Below, in pieces: positions 9,152 through 19,213 of a stretch of 64,000 bases of DNA (the stretch's first letter is position 1; every line of letters begins with the position of its first letter). The stretch comes from Catenovulum adriaticum. GTDB taxonomy: Bacteria; Pseudomonadota; Gammaproteobacteria; Enterobacterales; Alteromonadaceae. Location: contig NZ_CP109965.1 in the NCBI RefSeq assembly GCF_026725475.1, positions 1,178,001-1,242,000 of the forward strand. Reading direction: 5' to 3'. The notes beneath the pieces are model-generated. The model was not told where the DNA came from, did no database searches, and worked only from the letters and a program-made list of their open reading frames with translations. Both the position numbers and the translations under genes were made by a program.

Positions 9152-11776
9152 ATGACAATGACAACTGCTGAGATCAGGCAGGCATTTTTAGATTTTTATG
9201 CAAGCAAACAACACCAAATTGTAGCAAGCAGTTCTTTGGTTCCGGCAGACGATCCAACGCTTTTGTTTACAAATGCGGGTATGAACCAATTTAAAGATTG
9301 CTTTTTAGGCCAAGATAAACGTAGTTATACCAGAGCGACCTCATCGCAGCGTTGTGTGCGTGCGGGTGGTAAACATAATGATTTAGAAAATGTAGGTTAT
9401 ACAGCACGTCACCATACTTTTTTTGAAATGTTAGGTAATTTTAGCTTTGGCGATTATTTTAAACGCGATGCTATTCATTTTGCATGGCAATTTTTGACTG
9501 AAACCGTCAAATTACCAAAAGAAAAACTGACAGTCACTGTTTATGAAACCGACGACGAAGCCTTTGCAATTTGGCAAAACGAAATTGGCGTACCAGCCGA
9601 TCGCATTATTCGTATTGGTGATAAATCAGCAGATAAAAAATTCGATTCAGATAATTTTTGGTCAATGGGTGATACGGGCCCCTGTGGTCCTTGTACGGAA
9701 ATTTTTTATGATCATGGTGAACATATTTGGGGTGGACCACCAGGATCAGCTGAAGAAGATGGCGATCGCTATATAGAAATTTGGAACCTAGTTTTCATGC
9801 AATTTAACCGTCATGCCGACGGCAAAATGGAACCTTTACCAAAGCCTTCGGTTGATACCGGCATGGGGCTTGAGCGCATAGCCGCCATTTTACAAGGCGT
9901 TCATAGCAACTACGAAATTGATATTTTTGCAAACTTAATTAAAGATATTGCTGCTTTGTTGTCAGTTGATGATTTAACTGAAAAATCACTTAGAGTAATT
10001 GCAGACCATATTCGCTCGTGTGGCTTTTTAATTGTTGATGGTGTGATGCCATCAAATGAAGGTCGTGGTTATGTATTAAGACGAATTATTCGTCGCGCAA
10101 TTCGACATGGTAATCAACTGGGCGCAAATGAAGTTTTCTTTTGGCGAGTATATCAGTCATTAGTTAATCAAATGGGCGATGCGTACCCTGAACTCAAATC
10201 TCAGCAAGCCATTGTTGAAAAGATGTTGCGTCTAGAAGAAGAGCAATTTTTAAAAACACTAGATCGTGGTTTAGCTATTTTAAATGAAGCATTAGATAAT
10301 TTAAAAGGCGACACTATTGCAGGCGAAACAGTGTTCAAACTTTATGATACTTATGGTTTTCCGGTTGATTTGACCAACGATGTAGCTCGTGAACGTAAAG
10401 TGAAAATTGATGAAGCAGGGTTTGAAAAGGCCATGGCTGAACAGCGTCAGCGAGCGCAACAAGCAAATCAATTTGGTAAAGATTATAATGATTCATTAAG
10501 CTCGACAAATGAATCTGCATTTACTGGTTATGAGTTAATCAAAGATTCAAGCCAAGTCGTTGAAATTTTTGTTGAAAATGAATCTGTCAATGCGATTGAA
10601 GCTGGCCAAAAAGGCTTAGTTGTATTAAACCAAACACCTTTTTATGCTGAATCTGGTGGTCAAATTGGTGATAGCGGTGCATTGTGGGTATCAGACAGCG
10701 AAGTATTTGAAGTACAAGATACCGTTAAATTAAACAAAGCATTTGCTCATAAAGGGGTATCTAAAGCCACTGTAAAAGTGGGGGATACTCTGGATGCAGT
10801 TATTGATAATGAACGTAGACAAAAAATTAAACTGAACCATTCAGCCACGCACTTGGTACATGAAGCACTTCGGCAAGTTTTAGGTGAACACGTATCGCAA
10901 AAAGGTTCATTAGTGATGGCGGATAAACTTCGTTTTGATTTTTCGCATTTTGAAGCCATGACTGCGGCTGAAATCAGCCAAGTAGAAGACATTGTGAATC
11001 AAGAGATTCGTCAAAATCACGTATTAAGCACTCAACTGATGGATTTAGACTCAGCTAAACAAGCAGGCGCTATGGCATTGTTTGGTGAAAAATATGATGA
11101 TGAAGTTCGAGTGGTTAGCATGGGCTCATTTTCAACAGAGTTGTGTGGTGGTACACACGTAGAGCGAACCGGCGATATAGGTTTATTTAAAATTAGCTCA
11201 GAAGCGGGTATTGCTGCAGGCGTTCGTCGAATTGAAGCCGTTACAGGTGATGCTGCTTGTCATTTTGTTGCCCAAACACAGCAAACCATTGGAGACATTG
11301 CTAGTTTATTAAAATCAGACACGGGCAGTGTGGTTGATAAAGTTAAACAAACTCTAGATAAAAATAAACAGCTTGAAAAACAGCTTCAACAATTGCAAGA
11401 TAAATTAGCTAGCCAAGCGGGTGCTGATTTACTCAATCAAGTTGTTGAAGTTAATGGGGTTAAATTGTTATCAGCGCAAGTTGAAGGCATTGATGCGAAA
11501 GCATTGCGTGGAACACTTGATCAGCTAAAACAAAAAATTGGCTCAGGTGTGATTGTTTTAGGTTTAAAAAACACCGGAAAAGTCAATTTAATTGCGGGTG
11601 TAACCGCCGATTTAACCAAAACTGTTAAGGCAGGCGAACTAATTGGTAATTTAGCGCAGCAGGTTGGTGGCAAGGGGGGAGGACGACCAGACATGGCACA
11701 AGCTGGTGGTAGTCAACCTGAAAATTTAGAAAAAGCGTTAGATAGTGTTAAATCATGGCTTGCAACAAAACTGTAA
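9152..11776 (+). CDS. alaS: Alanyl-tRNA synthetase
   Basis: 874 residues, the standard length. The N-terminal class II catalytic domain (SSSLVPADDPTLLFTNAGMNQF, ARHHTFFEMLGNFSFGDYF), tRNA-recognition region, editing domain with zinc-site motifs HSATHLVH and CGGTHV, coiled-coil and C-Ala domain ending GGGRPDMAQAGG are all in place. It charges tRNA-Ala and clears mischarged Ser/Gly. A second in-frame ATG two codons after the first is an equally possible start. Confidence 0.98.
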   Translation: MTMTTAEIRQAFLDFYASKQHQIVASSSLVPADDPTLLFTNAGMNQFKDCFLGQDKRSYTRATSSQRCVRAGGKHNDLENVGYTARHHTFFEMLGNFSFGDYFKRDAIHFAWQFLTETVKLPKEKLTVTVYETDDEAFAIWQNEIGVPADRIIRIGDKSADKKFDSDNFWSMGDTGPCGPCTEIFYDHGEHIWGGPPGSAEEDGDRYIEIWNLVFMQFNRHADGKMEPLPKPSVDTGMGLERIAAILQGVHSNYEIDIFANLIKDIAALLSVDDLTEKSLRVIADHIRSCGFLIVDGVMPSNEGRGYVLRRIIRRAIRHGNQLGANEVFFWRVYQSLVNQMGDAYPELKSQQAIVEKMLRLEEEQFLKTLDRGLAILNEALDNLKGDTIAGETVFKLYDTYGFPVDLTNDVARERKVKIDEAGFEKAMAEQRQRAQQANQFGKDYNDSLSSTNESAFTGYELIKDSSQVVEIFVENESVNAIEAGQKGLVVLNQTPFYAESGGQIGDSGALWVSDSEVFEVQDTVKLNKAFAHKGVSKATVKVGDTLDAVIDNERRQKIKLNHSATHLVHEALRQVLGEHVSQKGSLVMADKLRFDFSHFEAMTAAEISQVEDIVNQEIRQNHVLSTQLMDLDSAKQAGAMALFGEKYDDEVRVVSMGSFSTELCGGTHVERTGDIGLFKISSEAGIAAGVRRIEAVTGDAACHFVAQTQQTIGDIASLLKSDTGSVVDKVKQTLDKNKQLEKQLQQLQDKLASQAGADLLNQVVEVNGVKLLSAQVEGIDAKALRGTLDQLKQKIGSGVIVLGLKNTGKVNLIAGVTADLTKTVKAGELIGNLAQQVGGKGGGRPDMAQAGGSQPENLEKALDSVKSWLATKL

Positions 11777-11927
11777 ACCAGTAATATAGCCAACTTTGGT
11801 TGTACTTTATTTAGCTGAATGATTGATTTGTTTAAAAAAACACTGGTTTTTCAGGTAATTTGAGCTAACTTTAGCATAGAGTGCGACCGCTGTTGACGGT
11901 ATAGGAATAGGAATAGGAGCTGCACAT

Positions 11928-12122
11928 ATGTTAATTTTAACCAGACGTGTTGGTGAAACACTGATGATTGGTGATGAAGTCACTGTAACGGTTTTGGGTG
12001 TAAAAGGTAATCAAGTTCGAATTGGGGTTAATGCACCTAAAGAGATCTCGGTTCACCGTGAAGAGATCTACATGAGAATTCAAGCTGAAAAGAATCAAGC
12101 CTCTGGCAATACAGATTATTGA
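11928..12122 (+). CDS. csrA: Carbon storage regulator CsrA
   Basis: 64 residues starting MLILTRRVGETLMIGDEV with VKGNQVRIGVNAPKEISVHREEIY, the full CsrA fold. It binds GGA motifs in mRNA leaders and controls translation of metabolic, motility and biofilm genes. A strong ribosome site (AGGAGC) precedes the ATG. The tRNA genes that often follow csrA in relatives are not here; a terminator comes directly after. Confidence 0.97.
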   Translation: MLILTRRVGETLMIGDEVTVTVLGVKGNQVRIGVNAPKEISVHREEIYMRIQAEKNQASGNTDY

Positions 12123-12141
12123 TCTAGGTTCTTTTGAGTAT

Positions 12142-12170
12142 AAAAAAAACCGGCTAATGCCGGTTTTTTT
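12142..12170. terminator. Rho-independent terminator of csrA
   Basis: Stem AACCGGC / GCCGGTT with a short TAAT loop, an eight-A run on the left and a seven-T run on the right. It serves csrA and may also serve the convergent corB-like gene. Confidence 0.85.
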
Positions 12171-12219
12171 ATGTCTGATTTTTGCCATTTAAAGGCGTTA
12201 CGTATGAGTTGATGTAGCT

Positions 12220-13491
12220 TTATATACGGCGCTTTTTATATAAATGTGGAAACACTTTAACTTGTTTAACCATATTGTCCTTTATTTCAAGAATTTCGAC
12301 AGGGTAACCATGTAGGCGCAAACAAAGTGGATCAGTAGGAATGACTTCTAAATGTTCTAATATCAGGCCGTTAAGGGTTCTAGGTCCAGATTCGGGTAAG
12401 CGCCACTTAAACTGTTTATTTAAATCGCGAATATTACTACTACCTTCAATCAAATAGGTTCCATCAGTTTGTTTAACATTGTTTGACGTTGGCAGATCCA
12501 TCGTAGTGGTAAAATCCCCCACAATTTCTTCTAGAATATCTTCTAGGGTAATTAATCCTTGTAAATCACCGTATTCATCTACCACTAAACCGATTCTAAT
12601 TTTATTGCGCTGGAATTTTAATAATTGCACATTCAGTGGAGTCCCTTCAGGAACAAAATAAATTTCACGAACGGCTCTTAGTAGGGTTTCTTTAGAAAAT
12701 TTGGTTTTAGATAATAATCTTAAAACATCACGAGAATGCACAAAACCAACCGCATCATCCAGCGTATCTCTGTATAATAAGATCCGGGTATGAGTACTGT
12801 GAGTTAGCTTTTTTACAATGTTTTTCCAGTCGTCGTTAATATCTATCCCGGCAATTTCATTTCTGGGAACCATAATATCTTCAACGGTGACGTTTTCTAA
12901 ATCTAGCACACTCAATAGCATATCTCTGTGACGTCTTGGAATGAGCGCCCCAGATTCATTTACCACGCTTCTAAGCTCTTCATGGGTGAGTGCATCGGCT
13001 TGATCGTCAATGTTAATTCTGAACATTTTCAGCACACAATTCGTGATTTGATTCAAACCCCAAACAAAAGGATAAAATGGAATGAGTAAAGCTTGGAGTA
13101 CATAAGAGGCAGGAAAGGCGATACGTTCAGGAAAATAAGCCGCTAAGGTTTTTGGGGTCACTTCAGCAAAAATCAATAACACTATAGTCAAACCAAACGT
13201 AGCAACAGCAACGCCATAATCACCATATAAACGAATTGCTAAGATAGTCGCAATAGATGAGGCTAAAATATTAACTAAGTTATTGCCAATTAAGATAAGT
13301 CCAATTAAACGGTCAGGGCGCTCAAGTAAAGTACTCACTCGTTTTGCGCTTTTATGGCCGTTTTGTACTAAATGACGTAAACGGTATTTGTTTAAAGACA
13401 TCATGCCTGTTTCTGAACTAGAGAAAAAAGCAGAAATGAAAATTAGTACAGTTAAAATAATAAAAAGTGTACTCGTGGATATTTCGTCCAA
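12220..13491 (-). CDS. CorB-like CNNM/CBS-domain membrane protein
   Basis: 423 residues. The N-terminal CNNM (DUF21) membrane domain begins FFSSSETGMMSLNKYRLRHL and has about four hydrophobic segments. A pair of CBS domains follows (VEDIMVPRNEIAGIDIND, DEYGDLQGLITLEDILEEIVGD) and then a CorC/HlyC-type C-terminal domain. The family is linked to Mg2+/Co2+ transport (CorB/YfjD). It is followed on the same strand direction upstream by the YpjD-like gene, as in other Gammaproteobacteria near ffh. Confidence 0.9.
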   Translation of the reverse strand: MDEISTSTLFIILTVLIFISAFFSSSETGMMSLNKYRLRHLVQNGHKSAKRVSTLLERPDRLIGLILIGNNLVNILASSIATILAIRLYGDYGVAVATFGLTIVLLIFAEVTPKTLAAYFPERIAFPASYVLQALLIPFYPFVWGLNQITNCVLKMFRINIDDQADALTHEELRSVVNESGALIPRRHRDMLLSVLDLENVTVEDIMVPRNEIAGIDINDDWKNIVKKLTHSTHTRILLYRDTLDDAVGFVHSRDVLRLLSKTKFSKETLLRAVREIYFVPEGTPLNVQLLKFQRNKIRIGLVVDEYGDLQGLITLEDILEEIVGDFTTTMDLPTSNNVKQTDGTYLIEGSSNIRDLNKQFKWRLPESGPRTLNGLILEHLEVIPTDPLCLRLHGYPVEILEIKDNMVKQVKVFPHLYKKRRI

Positions 13492-13584
13492 CAGTGTGTC
13501 CTATAATTTTTGCTTAACCAAAATAGAGGTTATTAAATAAATTTTGAATATATAAGTATGAACTATCAAGCTTAGAGTCAAGGT

Positions 13585-14373
13585 TTAACGCAAAATAAAT
13601 TCTTTAATTAAACGAGAACCAAAGTAGCCTAGGGTCAATAATACACTGCCTAATGTGCTTAAAACTAAAATGCGCTTGCCTCGCCATCCAAGTTTTAAAT
13701 GTCCCACTATAACAGTTACAAAGCAAATCCAAGCTAAAATAGATAAAATTGCTTTATGTGCCTGCCCCGAACCGAGCAAATTATCGATAAAGAAAAACCC
13801 AGTTACGATAGAAGCTGTTAATACTAGCACGCCCAATTTAAGCAAACCAAAAATTTGCTTCTCAATGGCATCTAACGGCGGCATGGGCAAAGATAATACA
13901 GATAAATCGTGATGTTTTAAACGACTGGCAATAAAACTATATTGCACGGCAAGTAAGGTGGCGATTAATAATATTGCAAAACTGACAACAGCTAAGCCGA
14001 TATGCCATAGCGTTTCGAGTGACCAGGTAGCAAAACTGGTTTGCTCAATTGGAATAAACAAACTGGCTAGTAATACCAAAGCCGAAAACAGCAAGTTAAC
14101 CGGCAAAGCAAAAAAATTACGTGAATAAATAGCAAACCCAGATGAGATCAACATCACAGTGGCAGACATTACATTGGTTGCCAATAATAATGAATAAGCA
14201 TGTTCATCGTTAAACTGATAATGTTGGCCTATAAATAAAATATGCATTAGTAAGCCAACCATACCTATGGTTGTTAGGCTAATAAAATTAATGGTACGTT
14301 TATTTAAAAAAGCGAGTAACAGGCCAATTGCACTTAACAAATAACAGGTTATAGCCAAAGGCGCTAAAATCAT
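13585..14373 (-). CDS. ypjD: YpjD-like inner-membrane protein (cytochrome c assembly/CcsA family)
   Basis: About 262 residues with eight hydrophobic segments and a cytochrome-c-assembly domain; conserved features include WSLETLWHIGLAVVSFA (a likely heme-contact His) and SGQAHKAILSILAWI. The start is placed at 14373 because AAGGA lies just upstream of that ATG; an ATG nine codons further upstream lacks this. YpjD is commonly adjacent to ffh and corB in Gammaproteobacteria. Its heme-related role is inferred from family. Confidence 0.82.
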   Translation of the reverse strand: MILAPLAITCYLLSAIGLLLAFLNKRTINFISLTTIGMVGLLMHILFIGQHYQFNDEHAYSLLLATNVMSATVMLISSGFAIYSRNFFALPVNLLFSALVLLASLFIPIEQTSFATWSLETLWHIGLAVVSFAILLIATLLAVQYSFIASRLKHHDLSVLSLPMPPLDAIEKQIFGLLKLGVLVLTASIVTGFFFIDNLLGSGQAHKAILSILAWICFVTVIVGHLKLGWRGKRILVLSTLGSVLLTLGYFGSRLIKEFILR

Positions 14374-14626
14374 TTTGATTCCTTGTTGTTTTTCTATCAA
14401 TCAAATCATGAGATAAATTAAAATAATAAAGGGATTTTCTGTTAAATACAGATGAGGCTACTTTAACGAGTTTGCTTACATTTTTACAGTGCTAATTTCG
14501 GTCTTAAACTCGCATGTTAAAGTGCTTTAGGTATATAATGTCGGCAATTCTATGTTTTGTTAAGTAAAACACCCATAAATTGCCGCGCATGTCACACTGA
14601 ACTGACATTTTAGGAAGTAAATTAAT

Positions 14627-16009
14627 ATGTTTGAAAATTTATCTGATCGCCTCAGCCAAACGCTAAAAAATATAACAGGCAAAGGACGTCTTACCGAAGA
14701 TAATATTAAAGAAACGTTACGCGAAGTACGTATGGCTTTATTAGAAGCTGACGTTGCACTCCCTGTTATTAAACAATTTATTGATAACGTTAAAACCAAG
14801 TCATTAGGATTAGAAGTTAGCAAAAGCTTAAATCCAGGACAGGCATTTTTAAAAATTGTTAATGCTGAAATGGTTGCCGCTATGGGCGAAGCCAATGAAG
14901 CGCTTAATTTAGCCGCTCAAAAGCCAGCGGTTATTATGATGGCGGGTTTACAAGGGGCGGGTAAAACGACCTCTGTGGGTAAACTTTCTAAGTTTTTAAA
15001 AGAACGCGAAAAGAAAAAAGTATTAGTGGTGAGTGCTGATATTTATCGCCCAGCTGCGATAAAACAGCTTGAAACTTTAGCCGAAGATATTGGGGTAGAA
15101 TTTTTCCCAAGCTCGGTTGAGCAAAAGCCGGTCGATATTGCTAACGCAGCCATTAAACATGCAAAGCTTCAATTTTTTGATGTTGTGATTGTCGATACTG
15201 CTGGTCGTTTACATGTTGATACAGACATGATGGACGAAATAAAAGCGCTAAACGCTGCGGTTAATCCGGTTGAAACGTTATTTGTTGTAGATGCAATGAC
15301 AGGTCAAGATGCGGCCAATACAGCAAAAGCTTTCCACGAAGCCTTACCGTTAACTGGTGTAGTATTAACGAAAGCTGATGGTGATGCACGTGGTGGTGCA
15401 GCATTATCGATTCGTCATATTACCGGTAAACCGATTAAATTTATTGGTACTGGTGAAAAAACTGATGCTTTAGAACCTTTTCATCCAGATAGAATCGCAT
15501 CTCGAATTTTAGGCATGGGTGATATGTTGTCACTGATTGAAGATGTTGAGCGATCAGTTGATAAAGATAAAGCCATGAAGTTGGCTAAAAAAGTTCAAAA
15601 AGGAAAAGGCTTTGATTTAGAAGACTTTAGAGATCAGCTTGCCCAAATGCGTGGTATGGGTGGGATGATGTCATTAATGGATAAGTTGCCTGGTATGAAC
15701 CAATTACCGGATAATGTAAAAGATAAAGTAAACAACAAGCAATTTGTGCAAATGGAAGCCATTATTAATTCAATGACACCAAAAGAACGCTCGCATCCAG
15801 ATCTAATTAAAGGTTCGCGTAAAAAACGAATCGCTGCAGGTTCAGGCACACAAATTCAAGATGTGAATCGTTTGCTTAAACAATTTACTCAAATGCAAAA
15901 AATGATGAAAAAAATGTCGGGTAAAGGCGGCATGACAAAAATGATGCGCGGCATGAAAGGTATGATGCCACCGGGTGGTGGAATGGGCGGCATGTTTGGC
16001 GGCCGTTAA
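14627..16009 (+). CDS. ffh: Signal recognition particle protein Ffh
   Basis: 460 residues in N-G-M order. The G domain has the P-loop GLQGAGKTTSVGKL, DTAGRLHVD and TKADGDARGG; the C-terminal methionine-rich M domain (from about residue 330) binds 4.5S RNA and signal peptides and ends in a Gly/Met tail. It delivers inner-membrane proteins to FtsY and SecYEG. Confidence 0.98.
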   Translation: MFENLSDRLSQTLKNITGKGRLTEDNIKETLREVRMALLEADVALPVIKQFIDNVKTKSLGLEVSKSLNPGQAFLKIVNAEMVAAMGEANEALNLAAQKPAVIMMAGLQGAGKTTSVGKLSKFLKEREKKKVLVVSADIYRPAAIKQLETLAEDIGVEFFPSSVEQKPVDIANAAIKHAKLQFFDVVIVDTAGRLHVDTDMMDEIKALNAAVNPVETLFVVDAMTGQDAANTAKAFHEALPLTGVVLTKADGDARGGAALSIRHITGKPIKFIGTGEKTDALEPFHPDRIASRILGMGDMLSLIEDVERSVDKDKAMKLAKKVQKGKGFDLEDFRDQLAQMRGMGGMMSLMDKLPGMNQLPDNVKDKVNNKQFVQMEAIINSMTPKERSHPDLIKGSRKKRIAAGSGTQIQDVNRLLKQFTQMQKMMKKMSGKGGMTKMMRGMKGMMPPGGGMGGMFGGR

Positions 16010-16029
16010 ATTTAAATCAGCTTAAAAGT

Positions 16030-16060
16030 AAAAAATGCAGCTTAACCGCTGCATTTTTAC
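16030..16060 (+). terminator. Terminator after ffh
   Basis: Stem AAATGCAGC / GCTGCATTT with a TTAACC loop, followed by a short T-run, 20 nt after the ffh stop. Confidence 0.8.
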
Positions 16061-16255
16061 GTTATAACACACAATATTTTCAATTTTAGTTTTATCCAAC
16101 TTAAAAGTCGTTCGTTTTTAGCAGTAAAGCTAATGATTATAGAGGCTTTCAGTTGCATTAAAATTGAATAAGTGTACAATTCACGAGCTTTTCAGCCTAG
16201 TGGCCGGAAAGCAGCCAATTATTTATTTTTTTAATCAATCAACTATGGGTACGAT

Positions 16256-16504
16256 ATGGTAACAATTCGTTTATCTCGTGGTGGTTCTAAAAAGCGTCCT
16301 TTCTACCAAGTGGTAGTAGCGGACAGCCGTAGCCCTCGCGATGGCCGATTCATTGAGCGCATTGGATTTTTTAACCCAATTGCTCGTGGTCAAGAAGAAA
16401 CTTTACGTCTTGACTTGGATCGCGTAGATCACTGGATCTCGCAAGGTGCACAAACCACCGACCGTGTAAAAAGTTTAATTAAAGACGCGCGTAGCGCGGC
16501 TTAA
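16256..16504 (+). CDS. rpsP: 30S ribosomal protein bS16
   Basis: 82 residues, starting MVTIRLSRGGSKKRPFYQVV, the family hallmark. First gene of the rpsP-rimM-trmD-rplS operon, with rimM 20 nt downstream. Confidence 0.98.
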   Translation: MVTIRLSRGGSKKRPFYQVVVADSRSPRDGRFIERIGFFNPIARGQEETLRLDLDRVDHWISQGAQTTDRVKSLIKDARSAA

Positions 16505-16524
16505 TATGGTGAATTGAGTAAGAT

Positions 16525-17055
16525 ATGGCCCAACCAGAAAATAACATTGTTGTAGGTCGTCTTGGTGCGGTTTATGGCATTAAAGGCTGGTTAAAAGTGT
16601 CATCTTTTACCGACGAGCCAGAAAGTATTTTTAGCTATAGTCCTTGGTCAGTTGGCCGAGATAAATTATGGCAAGAAGTAAACATTGTCGAGTGGCGTCG
16701 ACATAACAAAGGACTCATCGTTAAATTAGAAAACGTTGATGTTCGAGAGAAAGCCCAATTGCTTACAGGTATGGATATTTGTGTATCGCCTGAGCAATTT
16801 CCAGATTTATCTGAAGATGAATATTACTGGCGTGATTTAGTGGGTTTATCAGTCGTTAACTTAAACGGCTACAATATGGGGGTTGTAAAATCTCTATTAG
16901 AAACTGGCTCAAATGACGTTTTAGTGGTTAAAGGTAATACGAATGACGCGTTTTCTATAAGTGAACGTTTAATTCCATTAATCGAAGACCAAGTGATTAA
17001 ATCGATTGATACAGATACAAAGCTGATTACAGTTGACTGGGAAGCGGATTTTTAA
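16525..17055 (+). CDS. rimM: Ribosome maturation factor RimM
   Basis: 176 residues with the N-terminal motif VVGRLGAVYGIKGWLKV and the C-terminal PRC-barrel domain (YYWRDLVGLSVVN, IPLIEDQVIKSID). RimM binds S19 in the 30S head and aids 16S processing. Second in the operon. Confidence 0.97.
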   Translation: MAQPENNIVVGRLGAVYGIKGWLKVSSFTDEPESIFSYSPWSVGRDKLWQEVNIVEWRRHNKGLIVKLENVDVREKAQLLTGMDICVSPEQFPDLSEDEYYWRDLVGLSVVNLNGYNMGVVKSLLETGSNDVLVVKGNTNDAFSISERLIPLIEDQVIKSIDTDTKLITVDWEADF

Positions 17056-17058
17056 TTG

Positions 17059-17826
17059 ATGCCAGCATTAAATTGGATAGGGGTGATAAGCCTTTTTCCG
17101 CAAATGTTTGACGCAATTACAGAATACGGTGTAACAGGTCGAGCTGTAAAAAAAGGGTTGTTTGAATTTCATCGTTGGAATCCTCGTGATTTTACCCACG
17201 ATAAACATAGGACTGTTGATGACAGGCCTTATGGTGGTGGTCCTGGGATGTTAATGATGGTTCAACCTTTGCAAGATGCAATTCAAGCTGCTAAAGCTCA
17301 AGCGGGTGAAGGGGTAAAAACCATTTATCTTTCACCGCAAGGCAAAAAGCTTGATCAAAATGCAGTTGCAGAATTAGCAAAACAACCTAAATTGCTGTTA
17401 ATTGCAGGCCGCTATGAAGGCATTGATGAAAGACTTATTGAGTCTGAAATCGACGAAGAATGGTCGGTAGGCGATTATGTATTAAGCGGTGGTGAACTCC
17501 CCGCAATGACATTAATTGATTCAGTGACTCGTTTAATACCGGGTGTGTTAGGACACAAGTTGTCAGCAGAACAAGATTCATTTCAAAATGGATTATTGGA
17601 TTGCCCACACTATACACGTCCGGAAATATTAAACGATAAAGCAGTACCAGAGGTTCTGCTCAGTGGTAATCATAAACTGATAGAAAAATGGCGATTGCAA
17701 CAAGCATTAGGCCGAACTTGGTTAAGACGCCCAGATTTAATTGAAACCCTAGCTCTGACTGCTGAGCAACTTGAGTTATTGGAAGCATTCCAAACTGAAG
17801 ACGGCAAAAAGTGTGGTGAAATCTAG
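17059..17826 (+). CDS. trmD: tRNA (guanine37-N1)-methyltransferase TrmD
   Basis: SPOUT methyltransferase of about 255 residues. Motifs DDRPYGGGPGMLMM, LLIAGRYEGIDERLIE and SVGDYVLSGGELPAM form the trefoil knot that binds S-adenosylmethionine. It methylates G37 to prevent +1 frameshifting. The ATG at 17059 is preferred over the TTG directly in front of it; either way it abuts the rimM stop. Confidence 0.97.
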   Translation: MPALNWIGVISLFPQMFDAITEYGVTGRAVKKGLFEFHRWNPRDFTHDKHRTVDDRPYGGGPGMLMMVQPLQDAIQAAKAQAGEGVKTIYLSPQGKKLDQNAVAELAKQPKLLLIAGRYEGIDERLIESEIDEEWSVGDYVLSGGELPAMTLIDSVTRLIPGVLGHKLSAEQDSFQNGLLDCPHYTRPEILNDKAVPEVLLSGNHKLIEKWRLQQALGRTWLRRPDLIETLALTAEQLELLEAFQTEDGKKCGEI

Positions 17827-17843
17827 GTAAAGGTAGGTTTATT

Positions 17844-18197
17844 ATGAGTAAAATCATTCAACAGCTCGAACAAGAGCAAATGACCAAGGAGCTTCCTGAG
17901 TTTGCTCCTGGTGATACAATTGTTGTACATGTTAAAGTAAAAGAAGGTAATCGCGAGCGTTTACAGGCCTATGAAGGTGTTGTGATTGCTAAAAGAAACC
18001 GCGGTTTAAACTCTGCATTTACGGTTCGTAAAATGTCAGGTGGCGAAGGTGTGGAACGTACATTCCAAACTTATAGCCCATTAGTTGCAAAAATTGACGT
18101 TAAGCGTCGTGGTGATGTTCGCCAAGCGAAACTTTACTATTTACGTGGCTTAACTGGTAAAGCAGCTCGTATTAAAGAGAAGCTTGCTAAGAAATAA
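17844..18197 (+). CDS. rplS: 50S ribosomal protein bL19
   Basis: 117 residues containing FAPGDTIVVHVKVKEGNRER, GLNSAFTVRK and KLYYLRGLTGKAARIKEKL, the complete bL19. Last gene of the rpsP operon and followed by a strong terminator. Confidence 0.98.
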   Translation: MSKIIQQLEQEQMTKELPEFAPGDTIVVHVKVKEGNRERLQAYEGVVIAKRNRGLNSAFTVRKMSGGEGVERTFQTYSPLVAKIDVKRRGDVRQAKLYYLRGLTGKAARIKEKLAKK

Positions 18198-18205
18198 TTG
18201 GCACG

Positions 18206-18233
18206 AAAAGGCTCGCAATTGCGAGCCTTTTTA
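18206..18233 (+). terminator. Terminator of the rpsP operon
   Basis: Near-perfect stem AAAAGGCTCGC / GCGAGCCTTTTT with an AATT loop, starting a few bases after the rplS stop. Confidence 0.9.
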
Positions 18234-18264
18234 ATATTTAGCGCCACTATTTTTATGTTGCTTT

Positions 18265-18915
18265 ATGGACGATATTTTAAACCAAGCAAAAAACGTATCT
18301 AAACAACTTCAGTTAGCCTTAACTGAAATATTAGCGCTTAATGCGCAACCGATTAAAGTAGAGTCTGTTTATTTAGAATCAGATCTCATTAAACAATTAC
18401 AGCAGTCACCTTATCAGTTATTACCCGAATACCAATTAGACGACAGTTTTGCTCTGTTTCAAATTCACTTTATTTTATATCACAGCCTCTATCAGCTTAA
18501 ACTTAAGTGTTCGCAAAACCAAACTGCGTATTTAAAATTGGGACTAGCAAGTATAAGCGTTCAACCTTGGTTAAATAATCAGCAAAATTTAACGACTCAG
18601 ATACTTGCCAACAAAGATAACCTGCAAGACTATTACCTAGATTTAAGCAATTTAATTGCGACTCAAGCGCAGGATGTTGAGTCTATGCTAGACAATTTTT
18701 GGCGACAAATTCAAAAGCCTTTAGCATCACAGGTAGAAATTGAACAAGCTCAAGCTTTATTAAATGTCTCTTCAAGTACTAGCATGTTAAATATTAAAGC
18801 GGCTTATAAAGCAAAATGTTTACAACATCACCCTGATCGCGGTGGCAGCAAAACCGATTTACAGCAAATAAACAAAGCCTACCAAGTTTTAAAAAACCAG
18901 CTTAACGAACATTAA
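18265..18915 (+). CDS. DnaJ-related protein with C-terminal J domain
   Basis: 216 residues. The N-terminal ~150 residues match the DNA-J-related domain seen in Vibrio and Alteromonadales proteins. The C-terminal part (about 160-216) is a J domain with LQHHPDRGG, giving the HPD motif needed to stimulate DnaK ATPase, and AYQVLKNQL. Substrate is unknown. It has its own leader after the rplS terminator. The 298 nt that follow, up to fadD, show no further gene. Confidence 0.85.
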   Translation: MDDILNQAKNVSKQLQLALTEILALNAQPIKVESVYLESDLIKQLQQSPYQLLPEYQLDDSFALFQIHFILYHSLYQLKLKCSQNQTAYLKLGLASISVQPWLNNQQNLTTQILANKDNLQDYYLDLSNLIATQAQDVESMLDNFWRQIQKPLASQVEIEQAQALLNVSSSTSMLNIKAAYKAKCLQHHPDRGGSKTDLQQINKAYQVLKNQLNEH

Positions 18916-19213
18916 AACTGACCAGTGTTGCTATTTATCAAGCAGCTTAAAAATGTTTTAAAACAAGTGTTTGATTATTTAAAAGCAAGCTGCAATACTT
19001 CATGTATTCCAGTAACAAAATTGTTACAGCGTATTGAACATCTAAAATAAACTGAACCACAATGGTAATGCTAATTTGTTGTGTTATGTATTAAGGTTTA
19101 CTACTTTGTTTTAGGTACGCTCAATCTTATTCGTGCGGTTAAACTGCACAGTTTAAATCAGAAAATGTAGATAAACGATGGTTGAGCATTTTATTATTTA
19201 AGTGGAGTTATTA